DNA of 43,224 bases, taken from contig DJOI01000027.1 of NCBI GenBank assembly GCA_002439605.1, positions 3,772 through 46,995 of the forward strand, read 5' to 3'. Below are positions 8,862-16,894 of this stretch, piece after piece; within the stretch, counting starts at the first letter, position 1, and every line of letters starts with the position of its first letter. The notes under the pieces were generated by a model. It saw only the letters and a list, made by a program, of their open reading frames with translations, did no database searches and was not told where the DNA came from. Source of the stretch: Candidatus Segatella mututuai (lineage in GTDB: Bacteria; Bacteroidota; Bacteroidia; Bacteroidales; Bacteroidaceae). Both the position numbers and the translations under genes were made by a program.

Positions 8862-8892
8862 CAAAATTACAAAATAATCCGTTAGCCTGCAA
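8862..8892 (-). promoter_or_regulatory. ilvE promoter (-7 and -33)
   Basis: The minus strand shows TTGC at 8892-8889 and TAATTTTG at 8869-8862, 19 bp apart, matching the Bacteroidetes -33/-7 arrangement. The predicted leader is about 34 nt. Confidence 0.65.
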
Positions 8893-8930
8893 CTTTTTCG
8901 CTTATTATTTAGGAAAATAGTCACCTTCCA

Positions 8931-9125
8931 CTATTCTTCTATCAGCAACTTTTTAATCTCTGCATCGGTCTTGGTGAGTTTGTCTTTGCAGAGTTTCACC
9001 AATTTCTTAGCTTTCTTCAGCTGGTCGGAGAGCTGATCAATGTCGAGTTCGTCGTTCTCCATCTTCTCTACGATGCCTTCCAACTGTCGCAGAGCTTCTT
9101 CGTATTTCATCTCTTTTGTTTCCAT
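8931..9125 (-). CDS. xseB: Exodeoxyribonuclease VII small subunit
   Basis: 64 residues, mostly helical and strongly charged. YEEALRQLEGIVEKMENDEL near the N-terminus is the hallmark of XseB, which forms several copies around one XseA chain to degrade single-stranded DNA. The gene starts 31 bp after the xseA stop, so the two are almost certainly one transcript. Confidence 0.92.
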   Translation of the reverse strand: METKEMKYEEALRQLEGIVEKMENDELDIDQLSDQLKKAKKLVKLCKDKLTKTDAEIKKLLIEE

Positions 9126-9156
9126 ATTCTTTCATTATTCGTTTTATTCGTTGGCT

Positions 9157-10464
9157 TTACTTTTCTTTCACTACCTTGCTGACAATTGTTCCCTGCGCAA
9201 ACCTGGTGTGCAAGACATCACCTACCTGTAGCAAGGAAGCATCCCTGACACTCCTGCCATCCTTCAAAGTGATGCTGTAGCCACGACGTAAGAGCAAGTC
9301 GGGGTCGAGAGCCTTGAGTCGTTGCTGCAGCATTTCGATACGATGGCTTTCAGAAAGCATCTTGCGTTGCAACAGGGGTTGCATGTTCTGGGAAAGGATA
9401 TCCAACCTGCGCCGGGAGTCAGCCATCCGCTCCTGCAGGCTGAAGTGGATGCGACTGACAATTCGGTCGATGCGAGCTGTCTGCTTCGCATGAACCACCG
9501 AGAAAAGTGAGGGAATGGCCTCAGCCAGATGATCCAATCGTAGACGCTCCATATCAAGTCGATGCTTCACGTGGCGAACGACAGACTCCTGTGCCTCTTC
9601 CACCCTTGCCAGCACTCTGGAAAGATGGTCGACGAGGAAAGCTGCAGCTGCCGTAGGAGTCTTTACACGCTGGAAGGAAATCATGTCAAGCACGCTCTCG
9701 TCGCGCTCATGTCCTATGCCCGTGATAATTGGCAGAGGAAAGTTGGCTACATTCTCTGCCAAAGCAAGGGTATCGAAACCAGAAAGATCGCTGGTAGCAC
9801 CCCCACCTCGAATGATCACGACACAATCCCACAGTTCCCATTCGGCATTGATACGGTCGAGAGCTGCTATGACACTTTGCTCTACCTCCTCACCCTGCAT
9901 AGTAGCCGCAAAGAGAGCTGTACGAAACTGGAGTCCGTAAGCATTGCCGCCGAGTTGATTGCAGAAGTCGCCATAACCTGCCGCCGAGGCACTCGACACG
10001 ACGGCTATGCGCTGACAGAAAAGTGGAAGGGAGAGTTCTTTCTGCAAACTGAATACCCCCTGCCGCTTGAGCGTTGCAATGATTTGCAGGCGCTTGCGAG
10101 CCATGTCGCCCATAGTGTAGGTAGGATCCATGTCGTCGACAATCCATGAGAAACCATAGTTCTCGTGAAACTGGGCGTGAACCTTGAGGAGAACCTTCAT
10201 TCCAGCGTGGAGCCTCTGACCGGTAATCTGCTCAAACTGTGGACGTATGTTTATCCATCGGTTTCGCCAACAGGCTGCATGAGCCTTGGCTATGGGCGTA
10301 TTGGATTGTTCGTCTTTCTCTATCAATTCCATGTAGCAATGACCTCCATAGCCCTCACGCACCTCCGACAGCTCTGCCTCTACCCAATAGCTGTCGGGCA
10401 GAGCAAGCGAAAGCGTATCTCGCACTATCGAGTTCAACTCATAGAGAGTAAATCTTTGCTTCAT
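9157..10464 (-). CDS. xseA: Exodeoxyribonuclease VII large subunit
   Basis: 435 residues from the ATG at 10464 (MKQRFTLYELN). The frame is open 13 codons further upstream, but the internal Met fits the family N-terminus (F-x-[LV]-x-x-L). An OB-fold DNA-binding domain covers about residues 1-100. The catalytic domain follows, with IRGGGATSDLSGFD and GIGHERDESVLDM, both conserved in XseA. A long coiled coil then leads to the C-terminal LLRRGYSIT segment. With XseB it degrades single-stranded DNA from either end in repair. No strong promoter is visible; the 73-bp gap to the upstream protease gene is mainly a low-complexity repeat. Confidence 0.92.
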   Translation of the reverse strand: MKQRFTLYELNSIVRDTLSLALPDSYWVEAELSEVREGYGGHCYMELIEKDEQSNTPIAKAHAACWRNRWINIRPQFEQITGQRLHAGMKVLLKVHAQFHENYGFSWIVDDMDPTYTMGDMARKRLQIIATLKRQGVFSLQKELSLPLFCQRIAVVSSASAAGYGDFCNQLGGNAYGLQFRTALFAATMQGEEVEQSVIAALDRINAEWELWDCVVIIRGGGATSDLSGFDTLALAENVANFPLPIITGIGHERDESVLDMISFQRVKTPTAAAAFLVDHLSRVLARVEEAQESVVRHVKHRLDMERLRLDHLAEAIPSLFSVVHAKQTARIDRIVSRIHFSLQERMADSRRRLDILSQNMQPLLQRKMLSESHRIEMLQQRLKALDPDLLLRRGYSITLKDGRSVRDASLLQVGDVLHTRFAQGTIVSKVVKEK

Positions 10465-10502
10465 ATATTTTATATTGTAACATAAGATAAAAGAAGAAAT
10501 CA

Positions 10503-10556
10503 TTCTTCACTATTCACTCTTCGTTCTTCTTTCTTCACTATTCACTCTTCATTGCT
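10503..10556. repeat. GAAGAGTGAA-type low-complexity repeat
   Basis: Repeated ttcactattcactcttc-type units fill the gap between the protease gene and xseA and run into the 3' end of the protease gene. The same unit in opposite orientation forms the 3' end of the MATE gene at 13459-13496. It looks like a dispersed simple repeat of this genome. Confidence 0.75.
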
Positions 10557-11953
10557 TTTCCCGTCTGATAAGCCTTCCAGAAGTCGGGCACACCATATCC
10601 GAAAATATTATCGGGATGCTGCTGATTGTTTCCTGACAACCTGACAAGCTTGATAATCTGTCGGGCAGACTTATGCGGAAAAGCCTGCCACAGGCAAGCC
10701 ACCATGCCTGCCACAAGCGGTGAGGAGAAAGACGTGCCATTATCGTTGATGATGCTTCCACGTCCTGTTATGACAGAGGTCGGGCTGCCCATTGCCATCA
10801 CATCAGGTTTGATACGCCCATCGGCAGTAGGCCCTACTGCACTAAAAGGAGCATTGATACCTTGTGAATTGACACTGCCCACAGTGAGGATATCCTTGGC
10901 ATCGGCTGGGAAATTGATGCGTTTCCAGGTTCCCATGCCATCGTTGCCTGCAGAATTGACGCAAACAATGCCCTTGTCTGCCAGCATAGAGGCAGTATGT
11001 GAGATAAAAGTCGCCTCTCCATCCTGCTCTGCATAACGATGGTTCATAGAAGCATCGTCGAAATCATGATATCCCAAGGAAGAATTAATGATGTCTGCAC
11101 CTACACTATCGGCATATTCTGCAGCCTCTGCCCAATAGTCTTCCTCTGCAAGGCTCTCGGTACGCTCATCCTCGCAGCGTACCAGCAGATAGGAGGCCTC
11201 GGGAGCCACGCCTACATAATAATTAGGTAAATTGGCCGCCATGACAGAAAGTACCATCGTACCATGTTCCATCTCAGAGAAGATATTATCAGACGGAGGA
11301 ACAACGAAATCCTTCAGTCCTGCCAACTTGATGCCATGGAGTGCAGGAATCTTGTCTACATTCATAAAGCCTCCATCGAAGACAGCAATCATCATTCCCC
11401 TGCCACGAAAGCCATTGTCGTGCAGCAATTTGCCACCCAGAGAGGAAATTTGCGCATCAGCAGAACCATAAGCCTCGCCATTGCTCTCCCACGGGCTCAG
11501 TTCCTTGCGGAAGGAGGTACGCTTACGCTGGCTCACCGAGTCGGGCGAGGCAAAGACCTTCACCCAGCGGGTGATGAACGGTAGCTCCTGCAGCCGCTTG
11601 ATTTGCCTCTCCTTGTAGACACGCATCAGTAAGGTGTTGTTCCACTTGCTCTTCCCCACTACCTCACCCCCGGCACGGCGCACAGCCTCCACATAAGCAG
11701 GCGCCACGGGCAAGTCGGTAAGGTCGACAGGAAGATTCTGGCGCTTGCGTCTTTCGAGCGAGCGGGGAGACAGGAATTCCTCTGGTCTGTCAATCGAGAA
11801 GGGGTTATGTTCGAGGTCTTTGTCCTGCAGATAGATACGGTACATCAAGCACTTTCCACCCGGAAAAGACACCAAGTTGGTATCTTCTATGCGTGCAGAA
11901 GATAGAATGCTACTACATGCCACCAGCAAGAATGTAAATACAACTTGTTTCAT
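10538..11953 (-). CDS. Subtilisin-like (S8) serine protease, probable lipoprotein
   Basis: 471 residues from the ATG at 11953; the longer frame would open with TTG. The N-terminus MKQVVFTFLLVACSS has a lipobox-like LVAC with Cys13, so it is probably a membrane-anchored lipoprotein. A prodomain-like segment (about 30-140) precedes the catalytic domain. The S8 triad is visible: Asp193 in VFDGGF, His230 in EHGT, Ser408 in NGTSFSSP, with the oxyanion Asn in NSAGNDG. The substrate is unknown. The last residues (GKAMKSE) are encoded by the adjoining low-complexity repeat. A -33/-7 promoter lies just upstream, divergent from the MATE gene. Confidence 0.88.
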   Translation of the reverse strand: MKQVVFTFLLVACSSILSSARIEDTNLVSFPGGKCLMYRIYLQDKDLEHNPFSIDRPEEFLSPRSLERRKRQNLPVDLTDLPVAPAYVEAVRRAGGEVVGKSKWNNTLLMRVYKERQIKRLQELPFITRWVKVFASPDSVSQRKRTSFRKELSPWESNGEAYGSADAQISSLGGKLLHDNGFRGRGMMIAVFDGGFMNVDKIPALHGIKLAGLKDFVVPPSDNIFSEMEHGTMVLSVMAANLPNYYVGVAPEASYLLVRCEDERTESLAEEDYWAEAAEYADSVGADIINSSLGYHDFDDASMNHRYAEQDGEATFISHTASMLADKGIVCVNSAGNDGMGTWKRINFPADAKDILTVGSVNSQGINAPFSAVGPTADGRIKPDVMAMGSPTSVITGRGSIINDNGTSFSSPLVAGMVACLWQAFPHKSARQIIKLVRLSGNNQQHPDNIFGYGVPDFWKAYQTGKAMKSE

Positions 11954-11984
11954 TTGCTCTGACAAAGGTTTTAGTCACAGGCTG

Positions 11985-12016
11985 CAAAAGTAAGCCTTTC
12001 TTACGACATAGCCAAA
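11985..12016 (-). promoter_or_regulatory. Promoter of the S8 protease gene
   Basis: The minus strand carries TTTG at 12016-12013 and TACTTTTG at 11992-11985, 20 bp apart, a full -33/-7 pair. The predicted leader is about 27 nt. Confidence 0.65.
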
Positions 12017-12098
12017 TGAAATGACATATTTTTGTCTATTTGTCATCATCACAAGTTTTTTTTTCTGTCAGGACAAAGAATGTATCAATATTTTTTTG

Positions 12099-12106
12099 TA
12101 ATTTTG
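12099..12106 (+). promoter_or_regulatory. MATE gene promoter abutting the start codon
   Basis: TAATTTTG ends 4 nt before the ATG at 12111 (TAATTTTGCAACATG). With the usual spacing, transcription would begin at or beside the A of the start codon, so a leaderless or nearly leaderless mRNA is predicted. Confidence 0.6.
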
Positions 12107-12110
12107 CAAC

Positions 12111-13505
12111 ATGGAAAATAAGCAAGCGACATTAGAATTAGGAACCAAGCCCGTGGGTAAATTGCTTGTACAATACGCCCTTCCTGCCATGATTGCGATG
12201 ACCGCGGCCTCGCTATACAATATTGTAGACCGCGTGTTCATCGGCCAGGGAGTAGGAGCCATGGCCATATCAGGCCTTGCCATCACCTTTCCCTTCATGA
12301 ACCTCACCGCTGCCTTCGGAGCAGGCGTAGGTGTGGGAGCCTCGACAGCCGTCAGCGTAAAGCTGGGCCAGAAGGATTATCTCACAGCCCAAAACATATT
12401 AGGCAACACCATCTCGTTGAATCTCATCATCGGCATCGGACTGAGCATTCTCTGCCTGCTTTTCCTCGACCCCATACTTCGATTCTTCGGAGCCAGTGAC
12501 CAGACTTTAGTCTATGCCCACGAGTATATGGTCATCATCCTCTTGGGCAACGTGATAAGCCACATGTACTTTGGCATGAATGCCCTGCTCAGGGCGGCCA
12601 GCAAACCACGGCAAGCCATGTATGCCACTATCTTTACGGTGGTGATGAACGTAATATTAGACGCACTCTTCATCATTGGGTTAGGATGGGGAATACGAGG
12701 AGCCGCCATCGCCACCATCCTGTCGCAGTTCTTAGCACTATGCTGGCAGTTCAAACTCTTCAGCAACAAGAATGAACTGCTCCACCTGAAACGGGGCATC
12801 TATCGGCTGAAGAGAAAACTCGTAGACAACATCCTCGCCATAGGCATCTCGCCCTTTCTGATGAACGTTTGCGCCTGCGTCATCGTGATTTTTATCAATA
12901 ACCAACTGGTGCGCTTCGGAGGCGACCTCTCGGTGGGAGCCTACGGAATAGCCAATGGCATATCCATGGTGTTTGTCATGTTCGTTCTTGGAATCAACCA
13001 GGGCATGCAACCTATAGCTGGCTACAATTATGGCGCACAGAAGATTGACAGGCTGATGAAGGTACTGAACCTCAGCATCTTTGCTGCCACAGGCATCATG
13101 GTGACAGGCTGGCTGATTGCCATGTTCCTGCCCTATTATTGCACCAGGATGTTCACCACCGACAGGACATTGATAGACTTAGGCATCAAAGCCATACGAA
13201 TCGTGATGTTCTGTTTTCCAGTCATAGGATTCCAGATGGTTATCACCAACTTCTTCCAGTGCATCGGAAAGGTAAAAATCAGCATCTTCCTCTCCCTGTC
13301 GAGGCAATTAATCATCCTGCTGCCTCTCTTAGGGCTGCTGCCATTACTGTGGAATATCGATGGTGTGTGGTATAGCATGCCTATCTCCGACTTCTCTGCG
13401 GCAGTCATTGCAGGAATCGTGATGATGAGATACATGAGCAAGCTAAAAAGACAACATAAGTTAAGTGAAGAACGAAGAGTGAAGAGTGAAGAATCTCCAG
13501 CTTAA
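12111..13505 (+). CDS. MATE family multidrug/Na+ antiporter
   Basis: 464 residues with about 12 membrane segments, in the DinF/NorM superfamily. The N-terminus (LELGTKPVGKLLVQYALPA, then SLYNIVDRVFIG) is the conserved first-helix region and supports this ATG. It exports organic cations or drugs in exchange for Na+ or H+ across the inner membrane; the substrate is not predictable. The last residues (SEERRVKSEESPA) are encoded by a low-complexity repeat that has invaded the 3' end. Confidence 0.9.
   Translation: MENKQATLELGTKPVGKLLVQYALPAMIAMTAASLYNIVDRVFIGQGVGAMAISGLAITFPFMNLTAAFGAGVGVGASTAVSVKLGQKDYLTAQNILGNTISLNLIIGIGLSILCLLFLDPILRFFGASDQTLVYAHEYMVIILLGNVISHMYFGMNALLRAASKPRQAMYATIFTVVMNVILDALFIIGLGWGIRGAAIATILSQFLALCWQFKLFSNKNELLHLKRGIYRLKRKLVDNILAIGISPFLMNVCACVIVIFINNQLVRFGGDLSVGAYGIANGISMVFVMFVLGINQGMQPIAGYNYGAQKIDRLMKVLNLSIFAATGIMVTGWLIAMFLPYYCTRMFTTDRTLIDLGIKAIRIVMFCFPVIGFQMVITNFFQCIGKVKISIFLSLSRQLIILLPLLGLLPLLWNIDGVWYSMPISDFSAAVIAGIVMMRYMSKLKRQHKLSEERRVKSEESPA
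13459..13496. repeat. GAAGAGTGAA-type repeat inside the MATE 3' end
   Basis: The repeated gtgaagaacgaagagtgaag motif matches the complement of the repeat at 10503-10556. It is translated as part of the MATE C-terminus. Confidence 0.75.
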
Positions 13506-13536
13506 ATATTCATCATACATTAGTTAATTGTACACT

Positions 13537-14160
13537 ATGGCAAAGATCATCATAAACGTGGGGCGGCAGATAGGCAGCGGCGGACACATTATCGCAGAGA
13601 TGCTGGCAAAGGATTTCGGTTGCAAATGCTACGACCGGGAATTGCTCAACCTTGCAGCCAAGGAAAGCGGGTTCTCCGAGAAGTTCTTCGAACAGAACGA
13701 TGAGCAGAAAGGCTTTTTCAAGTCGCTTTTCCATACCCATCTGCCTTTTCTGAGCGACAATAACTTTTATCACAATGATTTCTCTCAAGAAGGACTGTAC
13801 AAGTTTCAGAGCGATGCCATCAAAAAGGCTGCCGACGAGGGCAACTGTGTCTTCGTGGGACGTACTGCAGACTATGTGTTGCGCGAGTATGCCAATGTCG
13901 TGAATGTCTTTATCACAGCCTACCTTGACGACCGCATCAAGGCTGTGAGCAAGCGGAAGGGAATCGATGAAGAAGCAGCCCGCAAGTTCATCATCAGTCA
14001 TGAGGAAGAGCGAGCCTCCTACTATGAATACTATACAGGAAAGAAGTGGGGACACAGCGAGAGCTACGATCTTTGCATCAACAGCAGCCTCTTAGGAATG
14101 GAAGAGACAGAGAAGTTTATCGCAGAATTTATCCGTAAGAAATTTAATATTAAGAAGTAA
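13537..14160 (+). CDS. Cytidylate kinase-like family protein
   Basis: 207 residues from the ATG at 13537; the frame is open to a TTG three codons earlier. It begins IIINVGRQIGSGGH, where GRQIGSGG is the P-loop of the cytidylate-kinase-like family (Pfam Cytidylate_kin2). FVGRTADYVLRE in the middle and an Arg/Lys-rich lid region (DDRIKAVSKRKG) follow. Members are presumed nucleoside-monophosphate-type kinases, but the physiological substrate is not established. It sits 37 bp before purT, separated by a 14-bp palindrome. Confidence 0.85.
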   Translation: MAKIIINVGRQIGSGGHIIAEMLAKDFGCKCYDRELLNLAAKESGFSEKFFEQNDEQKGFFKSLFHTHLPFLSDNNFYHNDFSQEGLYKFQSDAIKKAADEGNCVFVGRTADYVLREYANVVNVFITAYLDDRIKAVSKRKGIDEEAARKFIISHEEERASYYEYYTGKKWGHSESYDLCINSSLLGMEETEKFIAEFIRKKFNIKK

Positions 14161-14161
14161 A

Positions 14162-14175
14162 AGGAGTTAACTCCT
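14162..14175. promoter_or_regulatory. 14-bp perfect palindrome upstream of purT
   Basis: aggagttaactcct reads the same on both strands and lies directly after the preceding stop codon and 22 bp before the purT ATG. It could be an operator or a small attenuating hairpin. No regulator is identified. Confidence 0.45.
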
Positions 14176-14197
14176 CATTACAAAAATATCATTCATA

Positions 14198-15379
14198 ATG
14201 AAGAAGATTATGCTTTTGGGCTCAGGCGAACTGGGCAAGGAGTTGACCATCGCCGCCAAGCGAGCAGGACAGTACGTCATCGCTTGCGACAAGTATGACA
14301 ACGCACCAGCCATGCAGGTGGCAGACGAGCGGGAGGTGTTCTCGATGCTCGATGGCGACGCATTGACCGCCGTGGTGGAGAAACATCACCCAGATATCAT
14401 CGTGCCAGAGATAGAAGCAATCCGCACCGAACGGCTCTTCGACTTCGAGAAGGAGGGCATACAGATTGTGCCATCCGCTCGTGCCGTCAACTATACCATG
14501 AACAGACGTGCCATACGCGACTTGGCAGCCAGAGAGTTGGGACTGCGAACTGCCAAGTATTTCTACGCCAAGACCTTCGAGGAGTTTAAGAACGCTGCCG
14601 ACGAGATTGGCTTCCCTTGCGTGGTAAAACCACTGATGAGTTCCAGCGGTCATGGTCAGAGCTATGTGCATAACGATGACGAGCTGAAGGAGGCCTACAA
14701 GGAGGCGATGGAAGAAGGTCGTGGCGACGTGAAAGAAGTCATCATCGAGGAATTCATCGACTTCGACTCCGAGTTCACCCTCCTCACCGTCACGCAGAAA
14801 AATGGCCCTACCCTTTTCTGTCCACCCATCGGACATGTACAGAAAGACGGTGATTATCGTGAGAGCTGGCAACCCTTCCAACTTCCAGAGGAATCCCTGA
14901 AGAAAGCTCAGCACATTGCAGCCGAAGTAACCAAGGCACTTACCGGTGCCGGGCTCTGGGGCGTGGAGTTCTTCCTAAGCAAAAAAGGCGAAGTTATCTT
15001 CTCTGAGTTGAGTCCACGTCCTCACGACACCGGCATGGTTACTCTTGGCCACACCACCAACCTAAGCGAGTTCGAGCTTCACTTCCGTGCCGTGATGGGC
15101 TTACCTATCGCCGGCATCCACCTGGAGCACGTAGGTTGTTCTGCCGTCATCCTCTCCCCAGAGGAAAGCACCCAGCCTTTGAACTACAACCTCGTCGATG
15201 CCCTCAAGGAAGACCATACCCGCATCCGTATCTTCGGCAAGCCAGTGGCACATGTGGGAAGAAGAATGGGTGTCGTACTCTGCTATGGCGAGAAGGGCGA
15301 AGACCTCAAAGCTCTCCGCGACAAGGCGAAGAGATTGGCAAAGACCGTCTTGGGTACAGACCCTTATATGAAAAAATAA
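14198..15379 (+). CDS. purT: Formate-dependent phosphoribosylglycinamide formyltransferase (GAR transformylase 2)
   Basis: 393 residues, ATP-grasp superfamily. It makes formyl-GAR from GAR, formate and ATP in purine synthesis without a folate donor. GSGELGKE at residues 8-15 starts the N-terminal domain. VVKPLMSSSGHGQS is the ATP-binding loop, and SELSPRPHDTG near 269-279 is diagnostic for PurT and PurK-like ligases. Length and motifs match the family closely. The next gene starts 2 bp after its stop. Confidence 0.95.
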   Translation: MKKIMLLGSGELGKELTIAAKRAGQYVIACDKYDNAPAMQVADEREVFSMLDGDALTAVVEKHHPDIIVPEIEAIRTERLFDFEKEGIQIVPSARAVNYTMNRRAIRDLAARELGLRTAKYFYAKTFEEFKNAADEIGFPCVVKPLMSSSGHGQSYVHNDDELKEAYKEAMEEGRGDVKEVIIEEFIDFDSEFTLLTVTQKNGPTLFCPPIGHVQKDGDYRESWQPFQLPEESLKKAQHIAAEVTKALTGAGLWGVEFFLSKKGEVIFSELSPRPHDTGMVTLGHTTNLSEFELHFRAVMGLPIAGIHLEHVGCSAVILSPEESTQPLNYNLVDALKEDHTRIRIFGKPVAHVGRRMGVVLCYGEKGEDLKALRDKAKRLAKTVLGTDPYMKK

Positions 15380-15381
15380 AC

Positions 15382-15819
15382 ATGAAAGAATTAGGAAGAC
15401 TTATCACATTACCAAAGATATTCGACCCTAGAGGCAACCTGACAGTGGCAGAGGGGGAAACCCACATTCCCTTTGCCATTGCCCGCACCTACTGGACCTA
15501 TGATGTTCCTGGCGGAGAAAGTCGCGGTGGGCATGCCCACAAGAAGTGCCAGGAATTCATCATAGCAGCCAGCGGTTCCTTTTCAGTGACGCTCGATAAT
15601 GGAGTGCAAAAGAAGACCTATCATCTCAACCACCCTTGGGAAGGTTTGTTTGTGGATGTAAATATCTGGCGAACACTTGATGATTTTTCATCTGGCTCGC
15701 TATGTCTTGTTCTTGCCTCCCAAAAGTTTAAGGAAGAAGACTACATACGCGAATATGATGAATACCTTAGATTCATCAACTCACCCAACAGCTCTATCCT
15801 CTCACAAAACATAAAATAA
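15382..15819 (+). CDS. Sugar 3,4-ketoisomerase-like cupin (FdtA/QdtA/WxcM family)
   Basis: 145 residues from the ATG at 15382; the frame is open upstream through purT, but the family starts here. FdtA and QdtA isomerise dTDP-4-keto-6-deoxyglucose to the 3-keto form on the route to 3-amino-3,6-dideoxyhexoses. The diagnostic cupin motif is RGGHAHKKCQEF with His51 and His53. FDPRGNLT near the front and WRTLDDFSSGSLCLVLAS near the end also fit. The usual partners (aminotransferase, dTDP-glucose enzymes) are not adjacent, so the sugar is unknown. It is joined to purT by a 2-bp gap and followed 15 bp later by an acyltransferase. Confidence 0.82.
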   Translation: MKELGRLITLPKIFDPRGNLTVAEGETHIPFAIARTYWTYDVPGGESRGGHAHKKCQEFIIAASGSFSVTLDNGVQKKTYHLNHPWEGLFVDVNIWRTLDDFSSGSLCLVLASQKFKEEDYIREYDEYLRFINSPNSSILSQNIK

Positions 15820-15834
15820 ACAACTCTAAATATC

Positions 15835-16773
15835 ATGTTTGAGATAAAAAGATATAGCGATGCAGACAAAGAGGTTTGGAATGCTTATGTAGAACAGGCA
15901 CGTAACGCCACCTTTCTCTTCAATCGCAACTACATGGATTATCACAGCGACCGATTCAAGGACTATTCTCTGATGTTCTATAAGAACGGAAAGCTCCATT
16001 CCCTATTGCCAGCCCATCAAGTGGGACAAACACTCTGCTCACATTTCGGACTGACTTATGGCGGACTCATCATGAACATCCATGTCACGATATCAGAAGT
16101 TTGCCAACTCTTCGAGGATTTGAACACCTATCTGCGTATTCAAGGTTTCGAAAAGGTACAATACCGTCCTATCCCCTGGATTTATCATCTTCATCCTTCT
16201 GAGGAAGATCTCTATGCCATCTTTTGGAAATGCAAAGCCTATCTTTCGCTTCGCAATATCGGCACAACCATCTTCATGCAACAGAAGCTGCGCTGGCGAA
16301 AAGACCATTTACGCCGTCTTCGAAAAGCTCATCAAAATGGAGTTACAGTAGTGAGAGATGCTAGTTTGTCGGAATTTTGGGAGGTTTTGAATGAGAATCT
16401 GGAAAAGCGCTTTGGTGCCAAGCCGGTACACACACTTCAAGAAATTGAACTTCTGAAAAGCCGCTTTCCAAAGAATATCATCCAATATAATGCCTATCGA
16501 AACGGGCACATCATAGGAGGACTCACCTTTTATATCACCCAGCAAGTGGTACATGGTCAATATAGTTCTACCAACGATGAGGGCAAAGAATTTGGAGCCA
16601 TGGAGGCCATCTACGAACAAATCATGTATCATGATTATCCTGATTATCCCTACTTGGATTTCGGCAGTTCCACAGAACAACAAGGAGCTTGGATCAATGA
16701 AGGCCTCATCGCCCACAAGGAAGGTTACGGAGGTAGAGGTGTGGTTTATGACACCTATGAATGGACTTTATAA
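15835..16773 (+). CDS. GNAT/FemAB-type acyltransferase
   Basis: 312 residues. It has the double-GNAT architecture of FemAB-like proteins: an N-terminal half ending near 130, a basic linker (LRWRKDHLRRLRKAHQNG) that matches the RR-x-RKA box of the Acetyltransf_6 family, and a second half with GLTFYI and DFGSSTEQQGAWINEGL. Such enzymes transfer amino-acyl or acyl groups onto peptidoglycan precursors or cell-surface sugars. Beside an FdtA-like enzyme, N-acylation of an amino sugar is plausible (inference). A 14-bp hairpin terminator follows. Confidence 0.72.
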   Translation: MFEIKRYSDADKEVWNAYVEQARNATFLFNRNYMDYHSDRFKDYSLMFYKNGKLHSLLPAHQVGQTLCSHFGLTYGGLIMNIHVTISEVCQLFEDLNTYLRIQGFEKVQYRPIPWIYHLHPSEEDLYAIFWKCKAYLSLRNIGTTIFMQQKLRWRKDHLRRLRKAHQNGVTVVRDASLSEFWEVLNENLEKRFGAKPVHTLQEIELLKSRFPKNIIQYNAYRNGHIIGGLTFYITQQVVHGQYSSTNDEGKEFGAMEAIYEQIMYHDYPDYPYLDFGSSTEQQGAWINEGLIAHKEGYGGRGVVYDTYEWTL

Positions 16774-16781
16774 ATTCACAA

Positions 16782-16819
16782 GAAATCCCGAAGTTCAGCT
16801 TTATAAACTTCGGGATTTC
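16782..16819. terminator. Bidirectional hairpin terminator
   Basis: A perfect 14-bp stem (gaaatcccgaagtt at 16782-16795, complement at 16806-16819) surrounds a 10-nt loop. It lies 8 bp after the acyltransferase stop and between convergent genes, so it can serve both that operon and the lut operon. Confidence 0.8.
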
Positions 16820-16894
16820 GTATAGCTTATAGTTGGCTATTATAGAGCTTAGCCGTTAGTAATATAGCTATAAACTTTCAATTATAAATGTTAA

